DNA from: Datura wrightii
Lineage: Eukaryota; Streptophyta; Magnoliopsida; Solanales; Solanaceae
DNA length: 64,000 nucleotides
Direction: 5' to 3'
NCBI GenBank assembly: GCA_035772735.1
Contig: JASDFA010000007.1
Span: 38,718,501 to 38,782,500 of the forward strand
The notes below the pieces were generated by a model that made no database searches, had not been told where the DNA came from, and saw only the letters and a list, made by a program, of their open reading frames with translations. Every line of letters begins with the position of its first letter. Position 1 is the first letter of the stretch. Positions 35,700 through 46,640 of the stretch are shown in pieces. Position numbers and translations under genes: made by a program.

Positions 35700-37045
35700 G
35701 GATTCATACATAGAGCCAGAAAGACAATTACATCGTCAATGAAGGGAAGCTCTAGAGAAAAGCTACAATTGCTCAGACAAACAATCCTAGAGCAACAACA
35801 GAATTCGCCACTTGTGAGGGCAGTTTTAGTGCCCGAGGAAATGGCAGTTAGGCCAGTTCGCGAAGTGGCAATCCCACATGCTAACAATGTTACATCAAGT
35901 ATTCGCAGACCAGAGCCAGGAGGGAGGTTTTATCTTAAACAGAACATGGTGCAATTGTTGCACACCAGCGGGCAATTCACAAGTCTCCCTCACAAAGATC
36001 CACAACAACATCTCCAAAACATTTTGGAGATAAGTGACACTTACATCCTCACTGGAGTATCATCCGATTACGTAAGGCTTACATTATTCCCATTTTCATT
36101 ATTGGGGGAAGAAAAGAGGTGGTTGAAAGTTGAACCACCTAATTCTATCACCACTTGGGATGATCTTGCAAGAATATTTTTGATAAGATTTTTTCCATCG
36201 GGGAAAACTGCAAGACTTAGAAGTTAGATTCTAAGTTTTAAACAAAGAGAGGGGGAGAATCTGTATCAAGCTTGGGAAAGGTTCAAATCATTGCTAAGGG
36301 ATTGTCCTCACCATCACCAGTCCATTGATGTGGTGGTGCATACTTTCATAGAGGGATTGGAACCCCACACAAAAATTTTGCTAGACTCAGCAGCTGGGGG
36401 ACAAGCATTAGAAAAGACTTATGAGGAGCTGTATACTTTGTTAAATCGTATTTCGCAGGGAAATCCAGAGTGGAATGCGGAGTCTTCTAGAGGAGGAACA
36501 AGGAAAGCGGCAGGAGTCTTTAAAGTGGATGGTTTTACAGCTATCGCTGCACAGATAGCTGCGTTGGAAGATCAACTCAACACCCACTTCAGCAATATGA
36601 GCTTGAATTAACCTCAATCCCCAATTAATGTAGTGCAGTAGATTTGGTATGAAGTATGTAGTAGTAATGAACAGTCAGCTGAGTGTTGTGGTGCAAATCC
36701 AGATTCAGTGAACTTTGTTGGGAATGTACTGAGAAATAATCACCAACAGTATGGCAATAATTACAACTCGAATTGGAGAAATCATCCGAATTTCTCTTGG
36801 GGTAGTAACAGCCATCAAGGATAGGGTGCGCAGAGAAATCAAGGAGGGTAGCAGAATTATCAATCTCAATACAGAGGAAACAATGCACCTCCTCCACCAC
36901 CCACCAGCATTGAGGAAATGTTTAAAACAATGTTAGCTAACCAAGCTCAAATGCAGGCTGATTATGTGAAATTGGCAGCAGACATAAAAAACAACTAGTT
37001 AGCTACAAAGGCATTGGAGTACCAGTTTGGACAACTAGCTGGAGC
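35700..37045 (+). pseudogene. gag: element H gag
   Basis: The main frame runs 35739-36611 with one internal TAG at 36225. It shows the Athila-type capsid: FYLKQNMVQLLHTSGQF, LPHKDPQQHLQNILEI, LFPFSLLGEEKRWL, ITTWDDLARIFLIRFFPSGK, then GENLYQAWERFKSLLRDCPHH and a Leu-rich helix. After a TAA at 36609 the nucleocapsid is degenerate: a knuckle reduced to EVCSSNEQSAEC and an Asn/Gln-rich stretch (NNHQQYGNNYN) with stops. A spacer (37145-37489; PPPPFPQRLKK, FKNFMEVLKQVHINLPWVDVL) leads towards the protease. The true start codon upstream of 35739 is unclear. Confidence 0.88.
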
Positions 37046-37529
37046 TTAAAACACCAGGCAAGAGGAGGACTACCGAGTGACACTGACCCGAATCGCAAGC
37101 AGGTCAATGCAGTCACCACAAGGAGTGGTTTAGAACTCAAGGAGGTGGAACCAGAAAGACCACCTCAGCAGTCAGGAGCAGTGGAGAAATATAGCAAACA
37201 TGATAAGAGAGGGAAGGAGAAGGTAGCTGAAGCAGAAAGACCACCACCCCCATTCCCTCAAAGATTAAAGAAACACAAGGAGGAAGCTTGTTTCAAAAAT
37301 TTCATGGAGGTGCTTAAACAGGTACACATTAATTTACCTTGGGTTGATGTTTTGCAGGGAGTGCCTAAATATGTAAGGTATATCAAGGACATCGTAGCTA
37401 ACAAAAGCAGATTGACGGAGTATGCTACAGTGGCACTTACTGAGGAGTGCACTTCCCGGATACAGAACAGGTTTCCAACAAAGCTCTAGGACCCTGGGAG
37501 CTTTACGATTCAGATAACAATTGGGCAAA

Positions 37530-37963
37530 GTATCTGAGCTCGCAGATTATGCGATTTGGGAGTGAGCATTAACTTGATGCCGACATCGGTGTTTAAGAAG
37601 TTGGGGTTGGGCAGTCCTAGACCAACTACAGTAATCTTGCAGTTAGCAGATCGTTCCTTGGCTAGACCAGATGGCATTGTGGAGGACGTGCTGGTGCAAG
37701 TGTGCTCCCTTATCTTCCCGGTATATTTCATTGTTCTAGATTTTGAGCCGGATGCGGAAGTCCCATTTATTTTGGGACGTCCTTTCTTGGCAACTGGGAG
37801 AGCTTTGATTGATGTAGCTGTAGGGCAGCTAACCATGCGAGCGCATGACAAAGTGGAGGTATTTGATGTATATAAGGCCATGAAGCTTCTGACCATATAT
37901 GAGGAGCTTTCAGCAATCAATGTGCTAGACCAAGCAGAAATTCTTCAGATTGTTGAGTCTTGA
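37530..37963 (+). pseudogene. pol: element H aspartic protease
   Basis: The active site reads RLCDLGVSINLMP at about 37544-37582, the Athila-type D-L-G loop. Then FKKLGLG, TTVILQLADRS, IVEDVLVQV, the flap region, and VPFILGRPFLATGRALIDV. The stretch is open from 37556 to a TGA at 37961. It is in the same frame as RT, so protease and RT were one polyprotein. Confidence 0.9.
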
Positions 37964-39300
37964 GATCCATTGGAAAGAGCGTTGATGAGCTCCGATTATT
38001 TCAGAGATAGAGATACTTATGAGATGGTGCAAATGTTGAATGAACCAAAGTGGTATCTCAGGAAGCATGACTTTCAGCCTTTAATGAGGTCCCTGGAACC
38101 ATTGCCGAAATCATCTTTTGAGGAAGCACCAAAACTGGAGTTGAAAACAATGCCTCCCCATTTAAAATATATCTTTTTGGGGGAAGATGACACTTTGCCA
38201 GTCATCATCCCCTCATAATTGACGGAGGCACAGGTAAAGGAAGCATTGGTGGTTCTCAAAAGAAGGAAGAAAGCAATGGGCTGGCAAATGTCAGATATTC
38301 GGGGTATCAAACCTGTTTTTTGCACACACAGAATTTTCATGGAGGAAGGAGCAAAGGCCACTGTACAGCCTCAGCGTAGGTTGAATCCGATGATAAAGGA
38401 TGTGGTTAGGAAAGAAGTAATTATGTGGCTTGATGCAGGTGTGGTCTATCTTATTTCAGACAGCGAATGGGTCAGCCCCGTTCAGTGTGTCCCAAAGAAG
38501 GGAGGGATGACCGTGGTCACCAATGAGAAAAATGAGCAGATCCCTACATGCACCGTCACAGGCTGGGCGATTTGCATGGACTGTAGAAAGCTCAATGAGG
38601 CCACAAGGAAAGATCACTATCCTATCCCGTTCATTCATCAGATATAGGACAAATTGGCTGGACAAGAATATTATTGTTTCCTTGATGGATACTCTGACTA
38701 TAACCAAATAGCCATAGCATCGGAGGACCAGGATAAGACTACTTTCACATGTCCTTATGGGACATATGCTTTTAGGCAGATGCCATTTGGTTTATGCAAT
38801 GCACCCGCCACATTCCAGAGATGCATGATAGCGATCTTTCACGACATGGTGGAAGATTTTGTCGAGGTATTTATGGATGATTTTTCTATTTTTGGTAATT
38901 CATTTGCTACTTGGTTGCAGAATCTTGACAGGGTGCTAGCTCGCTGTGAAGAATCCAACCTGGTACTCAACTAGGAGAAATGTCATTTCTTAGTCAAGGA
39001 GGGTATCGTCCTTGGCCATAATGTGTCTTGCAAGGGATTGGAGGTCGATCGTGCTAAGATCGAAGTTATTGAAAAGCTACCACCACCTGTGTTAGTGAAG
39101 GATGTTCGCAGTTTTCTCGGGCATGCAGGGTTCTACCGACGGTTCATTGAGAACTTCTCTAAAATTTCTAGACCACTATGCAGGTTGCTAGAAAAAGAGG
39201 TGAAGTTCGAGTTTGATGAAGATTGTGTCAAAGCATTTAAGGAGTTGAGGCAGAAATTGATAGAAGTAGAAATTGATAGAAACACCTATCCTTATTTCTC
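37964..39300 (+). pseudogene. pol: element H reverse transcriptase
   Basis: N-terminal linker (LKTMPPHLKYIFLGEDDTLPV), fingers (KKAMGWQMSDIRGIKPVFCTHRI), then WVSPVQCVPKKGG, MDCRKLNEATRKDHYPIPF, palm with MPFGLCNAPATFQRCM and the catalytic FMDD box at about 38868-38880 (VFMDDFSIFG), and thumb (VRSFLGHAGFYRRFIENFS). One frame runs the whole way but is cut by stops at 38216, 38645 and 38972. A frameshift near 39290 separates it from RNase H. The stops fit single transitions (for example NWEKC to N-stop-EKC). Confidence 0.92.
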
Positions 39301-39895
39301 CAAATTGGGAATAATCGTTTGAACTTATGTGCGATGCAAGTGATGTGGCTGTGGGAGCTGTATTGGGGCAGCGGAGGAATAGAATTTTTCATTCTATTCA
39401 TTATGCAAGCAAAACACTGGACGCTGCCCAAGTTAATTACACAGTCACAGAAAAGAAGATGCTAGCATTGGTATTTGCATTTGACAAATTCAGGTCCTAT
39501 TTGGTGGGTTCTAGAGTAGTGGTGTATACCGATCATGCAGCGATTTGGTATATTTTTAACAAGAAGGATGCAAAACCCAGGCTGATCAGATGGATCTTAT
39601 TATTGCAAGAGTTTGACCTAGAGATTAAGGACAGAAAGCGGAGCGAGAATCAAGTGGCAGATCACCTATCGCGATTGGAAAGTCGGTCGCATATGAAGGA
39701 AGGTGACAACATAAAAGAGGAGTTCCCGGATGAGCAGCTCTTGGCAATAAGGGAAGCTGAGATCCCTTGGTATGCAGACATAGTGAATTTGCTAGTAAGT
39801 GGAGTCTATCCACCGGAGGCTACGGCTCAGCAGAGAAAAAAACTGAGGCATGATTGCCGGTATTTTATTTGGGATGAGCCGTACTTTTTTAAGTA
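39301..39895 (+). pseudogene. pol: element H RNase H
   Basis: An open frame of 189 codons from 39327: MCDASDVAVGAVLGQ (first Asp), YTVTEKKMLALVFAFDKFR (catalytic Glu), VVVYTDHAAI (second Asp), ENQVADHLSRLES (last Asp). All four usual acidic residues are visible. It continues into the linker to integrase and stops at a TAG at 39894. Confidence 0.9.
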
Positions 39896-41000
39896 GGGAC
39901 CGGATCAGGTTATGAGAAGATGCATCCCGGAGAGCCGGATTGTAGATGTTTTGAGGAGTTGTCACTCTTCATTGTATGGAGGGCACCACGGAGGCGAGTG
40001 GACAGCGCACAAGGTGCTACAGTCAGGTTTCTTTTGGCCTACATTTTTTAGAGACTCTATGGCATACGTAAAAATGTGTGATAGATGTCAAAGGACAGGC
40101 ACAATATGTAGGAGGCAAGAGATGCCGCTGTAGTGTATATTTGAAGTGGAGATCTTTGATGTATGGGGTATTGATTTCATGGGCCCGTTCCCACTGTCAT
40201 TTGGTAATCGTTACATCTTGGTGGCCCTGGATTATGTATCAAAGTGGGTTGAAGCAACAGCTTGCCCCAGGAACGACAACAAGGTGGTAACGAAATTTGT
40301 TAAAAAGCACATTTTCACCAGGTTAGGGACACCCCGAGCCATTATCAGTGATGGAGGGGCTCATTTCGTAAATGCAAGTTTCAAGAACTTTCTAGCTAAG
40401 TATGGGGTGCGCCACAAGGTGGAAACAACATATCATCCTCAAACTAGTGGGCAAGTGGAGGTGTCGCACAAAGAAGTGAAGCAGATTCTCCAGAAAACAG
40501 TGAATGCACAACGTAGTGATTGGTCAAGCAAACTCGACGATGCGTTGTGGGCTTATAGAACTTCTTACATCACACCAATTGGGACTTCTCCGTACAGATT
40601 GGTCTATGGAAAGGCGTGTAATCTACCGGTGGGCTAGAACATCGAGCTTTCTGGGCTGTGAGGAAATTGAACATAGATCTAGAGCTAGCGGGTAAGAAGA
40701 GGCTGATGTAACTCAGCGAACTTGATGAGTTTCGTTGGCATGCTTATGAAAGTGCCAAGTGCTACAAAGAGAAAACAAAGAGGTGGCACGATAAGCATAT
40801 GGTGCATCGAATATTCGAGCCGGGGCAGAAAGTGTTGCTTTTCAATTCAAGATTGAGGCTGTTTCCAGGAAAATTGTGGTCCAAATGGTCAGGGCCATTC
40901 GAGGTAGTGAGAATGACCCCGCACGGGGCAGTGGAGTTGTGGAAACAAGATAGAAGTGCCACATTCTTGGTTAATGGGCAGTGTTGTAAGCATTACTAGG
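39896..41000 (+). pseudogene. pol: element H integrase
   Basis: The zinc-binding region at 39912-40130 has CHSSLYGGHHGGEWTAHK and MCDRCQRTG. After one TAG (40131) the catalytic core runs 40146-40637 with all three acidic residues: Asp codon 40173 (WGIDFMGP), Asp codon 40350 (ISDGGAHF) and Glu codon 40458 (GQVEVSHKEV), the last two spaced D-x35-E. The C-terminal domain (40640-41000, another frame, one stop) has WSKWSGPFEVV and ends NGQCCKHY. There is no chromodomain, as expected for Athila. This is the only integrase here with a complete catalytic set and a nearly continuous core. Confidence 0.92.
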
Positions 41001-41583
41001 GTGAGGACGTTATTCGAGAGAAGACGTCCATCATTCTAGAGGATGATTGAGCGTAAATGACGTCGAGCCGCGATGGTAAACCAGGAGCTGCACGGGAAGC
41101 AACCTGTGAAATTGTTGTAATAGATGAGTAGAATTAGTTGAGAAAAAAAGAGAAAAAGAAAAAAATAAATAGAAAAAAATTATTGTTGCATTGAAACCTA
41201 TGAATTATAATCAATTTCTTGTTGTGAAATGATTTTCAGGTGGAACAGAGGGAAAAAATGCAAAGAAGCGCAAAGGAAAAAAATTGAGGTGAGAAAAATA
41301 AAAGTGGCATGACAGTGAGCCTACGCGATGGCTCCGTGTCACGGAGGAGGTGCTCTGTGTTACCCTCCGTGACACGTTGAAGCCTATTCCAGAATTTTTA
41401 AAAAATTCTAGAATAGGGGCGCGATGCCTCCGTGTCACAGAGGGGGTGCTCCGCGTTACCGTCCGTGACACGTTGAGTGTTATTTCGCGTCGGGTCACAC
41501 CGGGTTTTCGGGTAACCCGCGCGAAAAATCTCTTTTAAAACCCCAAATCCCCTCAATTTTTTCCTCATTTTTCATTCCCTCTG
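41001..41583 (+). other. post-integrase region with purine-rich and U3-like segments
   Basis: After the integrase end comes an A-rich stretch (41140-41190), then a GC-rich block (41310-41540) with two copies of a unit running from CTCCGTGTCAC to CCGTGACACGTTGA (41330-41380 and 41427-41476), separated by a TTTTTAAAAAATTC hairpin near 41395-41412. This resembles the U3 block of LTR H but is not colinear with it, suggesting a piece of another Athila-like LTR. No coding signal. Confidence 0.6.
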
Positions 41584-41585
41584 AT

Positions 41586-42070
41586 CTTGGGCAAATTTAT
41601 ATGCCCAACTGATACTCAAATGTGTCATTTTATATTGTTTATCTATCGATGTTTGTACATTCTCATGTGAATTGTAATAAAATGTGAATTTATGCTAACC
41701 AACATAATTAGCGTTGTTTTACAGGAAAAATATAAAGTTATGGAGCTAAGATGCATGTTGGGAGAGATCGGGATTGGACTCGGAAACTAGCAAGGGAAAA
41801 AGCACAAGGAAGGCATGAATTAAAGGGGCTCTGCGATGGAGCCGTGTCACGATGCCATCGCGGATGCATTCTGCCTGGATGCTTAAAATATGCTAAATTC
41901 CAGTGAAGGTGCATTGGGGCCGTGGCACGTTGGCCTAGCCCCGTGTTGCACGTCATGCCACGTTGGGCCTTAATACTTGGATGATTGGATTCCAGTGAGA
42001 GTCCGCGTTGGTGGTGTGTCACGGAGGCAGTACTCTGCGATGCACTCCGTGACACGTTGCTAATTATGGT
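41586..42070 (+). repeat. internal copy of the first part of LTR H
   Basis: It begins TGATCTTGGGCAAATTTATATGCCC and follows LTR H through TTCTCATGTGA, AACCAACATAATTAG, GATGGAGCCGTGTCACG and CACTCCGTGACACGTTGC, i.e. from the LTR start to just before the TATA box. It is more diverged from both LTRs than they are from each other. It ends shortly before the third ORF. Confidence 0.85.
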
Positions 42071-42096
42071 TGGAATAACATTGGAATTGTATGGTT

Positions 42097-42106
42097 ATAT
42101 GTGCAG
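42097..42106 (+). promoter_or_regulatory. candidate splice acceptor before the third ORF
   Basis: TATATGTGCAG immediately precedes GAACAATG. A pyrimidine tract is weak, but the position, six bases before the ATG, fits a spliced subgenomic message of the sort reported for envelope-like ORFs of plant gypsy elements. No RNA data are available here. Confidence 0.35.
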
Positions 42107-42111
42107 GAACA

Positions 42112-43331
42112 ATGTCCGGCAGACAAGATAAAGGAAAGGGAGCGTCCACATCGGGCACCGGTAGAAAAAGAATAAGATTAGGAACAGCAGTTCCAGCAGC
42201 ACAAGCAGTTCCGAGAGGCCAACGCCGACAATACAAAACCCGATGGGTGACTGACGAAGGGAAGAAATGGTATGCAAAACACAAAGAAACCACATACTCG
42301 AGGAAGAGCATATATCAAGGGAGCCGCTGGCACAGGAATTCCCGAGGATCGTACACCAGATTGACACCGCCGAGCTAAACTTCATCTTCGAAGAGCCCAA
42401 GGAGTGCAATCTCCATCTGATTCGGGAGTTCTATGCAAACTGGAACCCGACCCTCCACAGTCACACCGTCAAGATAAGAGGGCAAGTTGTCACGTTTGAG
42501 CCCCATCACTTGAATACTATATTGGGGGCATGGGAGACAGACGCCCATGTACTCCGGCAGCTGAAAATAACTCCACCTTATCCAGACATCAGATGCACTC
42601 TATGTGGAGTCCGTTCGACAGCACGGTGGAGCAGGCACAAAGAGAGGGGCTACCATTAGACACTGCCCTACTCTCAGACGAACAGGGAAGACAGGATCTG
42701 GCTAAAAATTGTGTGTTCCTGCCTAATCCCGGGGGTGCACATGACAGATGTCACCCGGGATCGGGTGTGCTTGGTGTATGCCCTGATGAAATGGCTTGAG
42801 ATAAATGTTGGGGCGGTGATCATCTCCTCTATGAAGAGAGCCTGCTTGCATCAAGGGCATAGGTACGGGTTCGGTGGTTTGCTTACCACGTTCCTGAGGT
42901 GCCATGATATCGAGGAGGAGGCCCTAGATTACTTCCCACAGATTGATAGGCGCGCCTTGGATGTCACCAAAACCAAGGCACCCGACACTACCCATGGGCA
43001 TGTTCTCACACTAGCCAAGCTACATGCTCGGGATGATCAGTATATGGCCCGCATGTACGGGATGCAGATGCTGCAGTTGCACATTCGCGGGAGGCCAGCA
43101 ACAGAAGATGAGCTTTGGCAGCTTGACTTGGATTACCCCTTTAGCGAAAATGCTCGGGCTCTATGTAGAGTGGGGCCAACATTTCTGGAGCCGGTAGATG
43201 ATGATGTCCCCACCGATGAGGAGACCCGCTATGAGGACTCAGATGTTGAGTCAGATGAGGACAGCGGGGGCGATTCACATATGGGAGACGAGGCAACGAC
43301 ACCTGATGAAGAAGTTGAATACTTCGATTGA
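42112..43331 (+). pseudogene. element H third ORF, putative plant transposon protein type
   Basis: The likely start is the ATG at 42112 (MSGRQDKGKGASTSG, then a basic stretch with RRQYKTRWVT). A frameshift near 42300 moves to the frame that is otherwise open from 42267 to the end, with one TAG at 42657. Features: FYANWNPTLHSHTVKIRG, VTFEPHHLNTILG, RIWLKIVCSCLIPG, DRVCLVYALMKW, FGGLLTTFLRCH, LYGMQMLQL-like (MYGMQMLQLHIRG), and an acidic tail ending EEVEYFD. This matches what I know as the putative plant transposon protein domain found in many plant Athila-like elements; its function is unknown. I see no signal peptide or membrane segment, so an envelope role is not supported. Confidence 0.8.
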
Positions 43332-43395
43332 TCAGGGAGTTTCACCACCCACCTTTATGATATGTTGAATTTTGTGAACACTGGGGACAATGTTC

Positions 43396-43414
43396 GATTT
43401 AAGTGTGGGGTGGG
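43396..43414 (+). other. second polypurine-tract-like sequence
   Basis: GATTTAAGTGTGGGGTGGG lies about 65 bp after the third ORF and repeats the core of the tracts at 33767-33779 and 45142-45159. No LTR follows it here. It could serve as an extra priming site or mark an old end of the element. Confidence 0.55.
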
Positions 43415-45141
43415 AGTAGTTAGGTACCAACGGTTTCGTTGTTGTTTTTGCTTATGTGGATGTATTGTGTTGTTGTGCCTATGAAAAATGTGACCCTGTG
43501 ACTCTGCGTGATGTGTTCTGTAATTAAGTGGTGTTTTAATGAATGTTAAGCTGTTGTGTGTTGCGTGAGCTATTGTTGAATGGTTGTTGTGTAAATATTT
43601 TTATTTTTTGAATGGTTATTGTGTAAATATTTTTGTTTTCTATCGAAATTATTGAAATTTTTAAAATTTTTCGTTAAATTTCTTTTATTTTGGGTTTCTC
43701 GGCCCTTGTTTTTGGTGCTTTTACCGAGAATAGCCACATTGAACCGAAGTCGTAATTAGTGACCGTTCCCTATGATGGATGATGACGACCGTCTTAAGGG
43801 AAATGTAGTCGATAGGAGTAGTTTCTCTTTATTTTCTTTCTTTTGTTTTTTTTCCCAAATGTGTCGCTACTTCATGGTTCGGAATTCTCGTTACGTGTTG
43901 TACATGATATTAAGTTGCAAAGGTGATTCGTATGAAAGCACGCAAATGCATAAACACGTTGAGATACCTGGGCCATAGAGTTCGATTCGGTGTGATCGAG
44001 GCTTAATAGTGAATTCTTGTAATTGGCTGATTGAAGAGTCTGTGAATATGTCTTGAGTTGAGCATGTGCAATAAGTGTGAGGTGAGGTTTCGATTATTCT
44101 ATGCTATTGTGAAGTGTCTAGAACTTGCCTAGTGTGTGTACGAAACGAAATAAAGGATGTTGTATTGTAGGAAAGGATAAAGGCATTTCTTTGACTAAAC
44201 CGAAAGTTTTTCCATTATCATACCTACCTTGAATGTACATCCTAGATAGCCCCATTGAGCCTTTAGCCTATTTTTTTTCTTTCTTTGAAGAGGTACAAAT
44301 CGAGCTTAATCCCTTCTTTTCATTAGCCTTGAATTTGATCCAAAACTCTTAAGCACTCAAGAAAAACAATTTTCCCACCGTGTAAAGGAGTGAGAATTGT
44401 GAAAAGGAAGGAAAAGAAAAAGTGGTGAAAGTTAAAGAAAAGGTCAAAGGTGCACTTGCTGAAATTAAATAAAATAAAGATGTATAACTAATTTTGGTTA
44501 TTAAGTCGAGTGTGCTTAAAGAAACGGGAACAAAAACAAAGAAAATTTCAAGAATGAGAGGATGAAGGAAGAAACAATGCCCATAATGATGGTGGGATGT
44601 ATTGAAAAGCGCTTAAGGAAGCTAGTTGCTATTATTGGTTAGCCCGGTATTTACTAGTTCCCTAGCTTACATTACAACCTGTTAAATCCTACGTGATCTT
44701 ACATCACGCGTCCTTATATTAGTAGAGTAGTACACTAGAGGCAAGCCTATGGTTCATCACATAATATATATGAATTCTTTGGGAGAGAGAGCGAAATCGT
44801 GTTCATATACTCCTACATGTAATGCTTTGGAAATCGTATGATTGCAAATGGGAAGATTCTTTTGTGTTATGAGGGCACATGCTTGATGAGAGATTATATT
44901 TCGTGTCGGATGTCTTGATCAGTTGATTTGCATGAAATTGTCGAGATCGAGAGTCGATTCTTGAGTCTAGGAGGTCTTAAGATGGGGTATGTCATCGTAT
45001 TGATGAGACCATGCATGTTTTCTTGATGATTTGCTAGATTAAATAATCGGTGTTGCCGTAGCTTGAATTGTCGAGCCAAAGTAGCTATGCGTACGTGTCA
45101 ATTGCATGAGATGTGAGAGTATTGTTCGAGGACGAACAAGG
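43415..45141 (+). other. 3' UTR of element H
   Basis: About 1.7 kb without supported coding. It contains an imperfect 33-bp tandem duplication at about 43580-43645 (GAATGGTTRTTGTGTAAATA), AT-rich stretches and segments homologous to N's 3' UTR (30549-30843 and 32936-33766). Confidence 0.75.
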
Positions 45142-45159
45142 TTTTAAGTGTGGGGTAAG
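45142..45159 (+). other. polypurine tract of element H
   Basis: TTTTAAGTGTGGGGTAAG abuts the 3' LTR start TGATCTTGGG. Confidence 0.8.
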
Positions 45160-46640
45160 TGATCTTGGGCAAAATTATATGCCCAAGTGATACTCAAATG
45201 CTTCATTTCGTCTTTGTTATCTATCATTATTTGTGCATTCTCATGTGATTTGTAGTTAAAATGTGAATTTATACTAATCAACATGATTAGTGTTGTTTTG
45301 CAGGTAAAATGGAATTTTGGGAACCTAAGATACATGTTGGTAAAAATCAGGAATGGACTTGGAAGCAAGGAGTGGAAAAGGTAATGGAAGAGCAGCAAAA
45401 ATAAGGGCTCCGCGATGGAGCCGTGTCACGCTGCCATCGCGGAGGCATTCTGCCTCGGGTGATTTAATTTTTGCCATTTCCAGTGAAGCCTCGCATTATC
45501 TCTGTGAAACGGAGGCAATGCCACACGATGCAAGCTGTGGCACGTTGAGTACAATTACCGGGGACATCAATTTCCAGTGTAGATGCGTGATTGCACTGTG
45601 GCACGTTGGCCAGGCTCCGCGATGCAGGCTGTGGCATGCCAAGGTGAAAATTCTGGGGAGCCTAATTCCAAAGAGGGTCAGCGATACCCCCGTGACACGA
45701 AGGGAGTGCTCCGCGATACACTCCGTGCCACGTTGCTTGTTATTCTGGAAAAAATTCTCAATGGTATAAATAGCACACTTAGGTTTTATTTTAAGAGAAT
45801 TTTGACTTGGTTGAGCAAGAACGTGGGTTACAGGCAGTTGAGGGGAAGAAAATTCTAAGGTTCTTCTCTATCTCTTTCTCTTTCATCTCAATTGTTTGTA
45901 TGATTTATACTCATTTGATGATGTTTAATCCACAAATGAGTGGCTAAATTCACTTCTTGCTGAGGTTAAGAACAATATTAGTGGAATGTAATTGTTGATC
46001 ATTTTAGTTTTCATCTTTTCTTCAATGGTTGTTCTATCAATTCTTGTTCTTACTACATTAATGTTTGGCCAATGTTAATGTATATCTAAAAAATCCAATT
46101 TTGATTTTGAAAAGGAAAGAAATTGGAAAGATGTGAATTGGTAGGATGTGATCTCTTCTTAGTTTGGGAAGATTGAGAATTGATTTACATTCAGAATAGA
46201 AATATATCTGAAAGTCTTATTAGTCAATTAAGGAATCTGTTTTGTATGGATAGAACATGAAATTCTTTTATCACAGAAATGTAGATTGAAGGTTCATGAT
46301 TCTTAAGTTGGATAGGAGACGAAAATTCCAATCCATAGGCAATAATTCTTGACTAGCAATCGAAGGAAAGATTAACTAAATTGTATTGATAAATTAATTC
46401 CCTGCATGTTGGTTTTAACCTCAGCTTGCTCATTACTATTGTTCAGACTCACTTTATAATTTTGTTTTAGATTCTTATTAATTAGTAACTCAAACTCTCA
46501 AAATCTTATTCATTTGGTTGTCTGCATTCTTAAAGATATAGTTCATTAACACTTAAAGTTAATTATTACCTTGGTTTAGTCCATGTGGGATTGATACTTG
46601 GCTTACTTAAGCCATTTTACTACTCGTTCGACCACACGCA
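45160..46640 (+). repeat. 3' LTR of element H (about 1481 bp)
   Basis: It begins TGATCTTGGGCAA and follows the 5' LTR almost base for base through the TATA box (45765-45772) to GACCACACGCA. The last roughly 30 bp of the 5' LTR are missing. Nearly gap-free alignment by eye. Confidence 0.9.

Larger units (their letters stand above)
34037..46640 (+). mobile_element. element H, Athila-like Ty3/gypsy with a third ORF
   Basis: LTRs at 34037-35545 and 45160-46640, a tRNA-Asp primer site, gag, protease, RT, RNase H, integrase, an internal LTR-like segment, a third ORF and a polypurine tract, all on the plus strand. The primer site and the gag and protease sequence are those of the Athila lineage. 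The right LTR lacks about the last 30 bp of the left one. Flanks AATAG (34032-34036) and GTTAG (46642-46646) are not a convincing target duplication. The two LTRs are visibly more alike than those of B and C, so H is younger, but every gene has stops. Confidence 0.9.

Noticed and set aside
42112..43331. Third ORF as a retroviral envelope gene
   Set aside because: No signal peptide, no membrane-spanning segment and no cleavage-site pattern; the conserved blocks match the plant transposon protein type.
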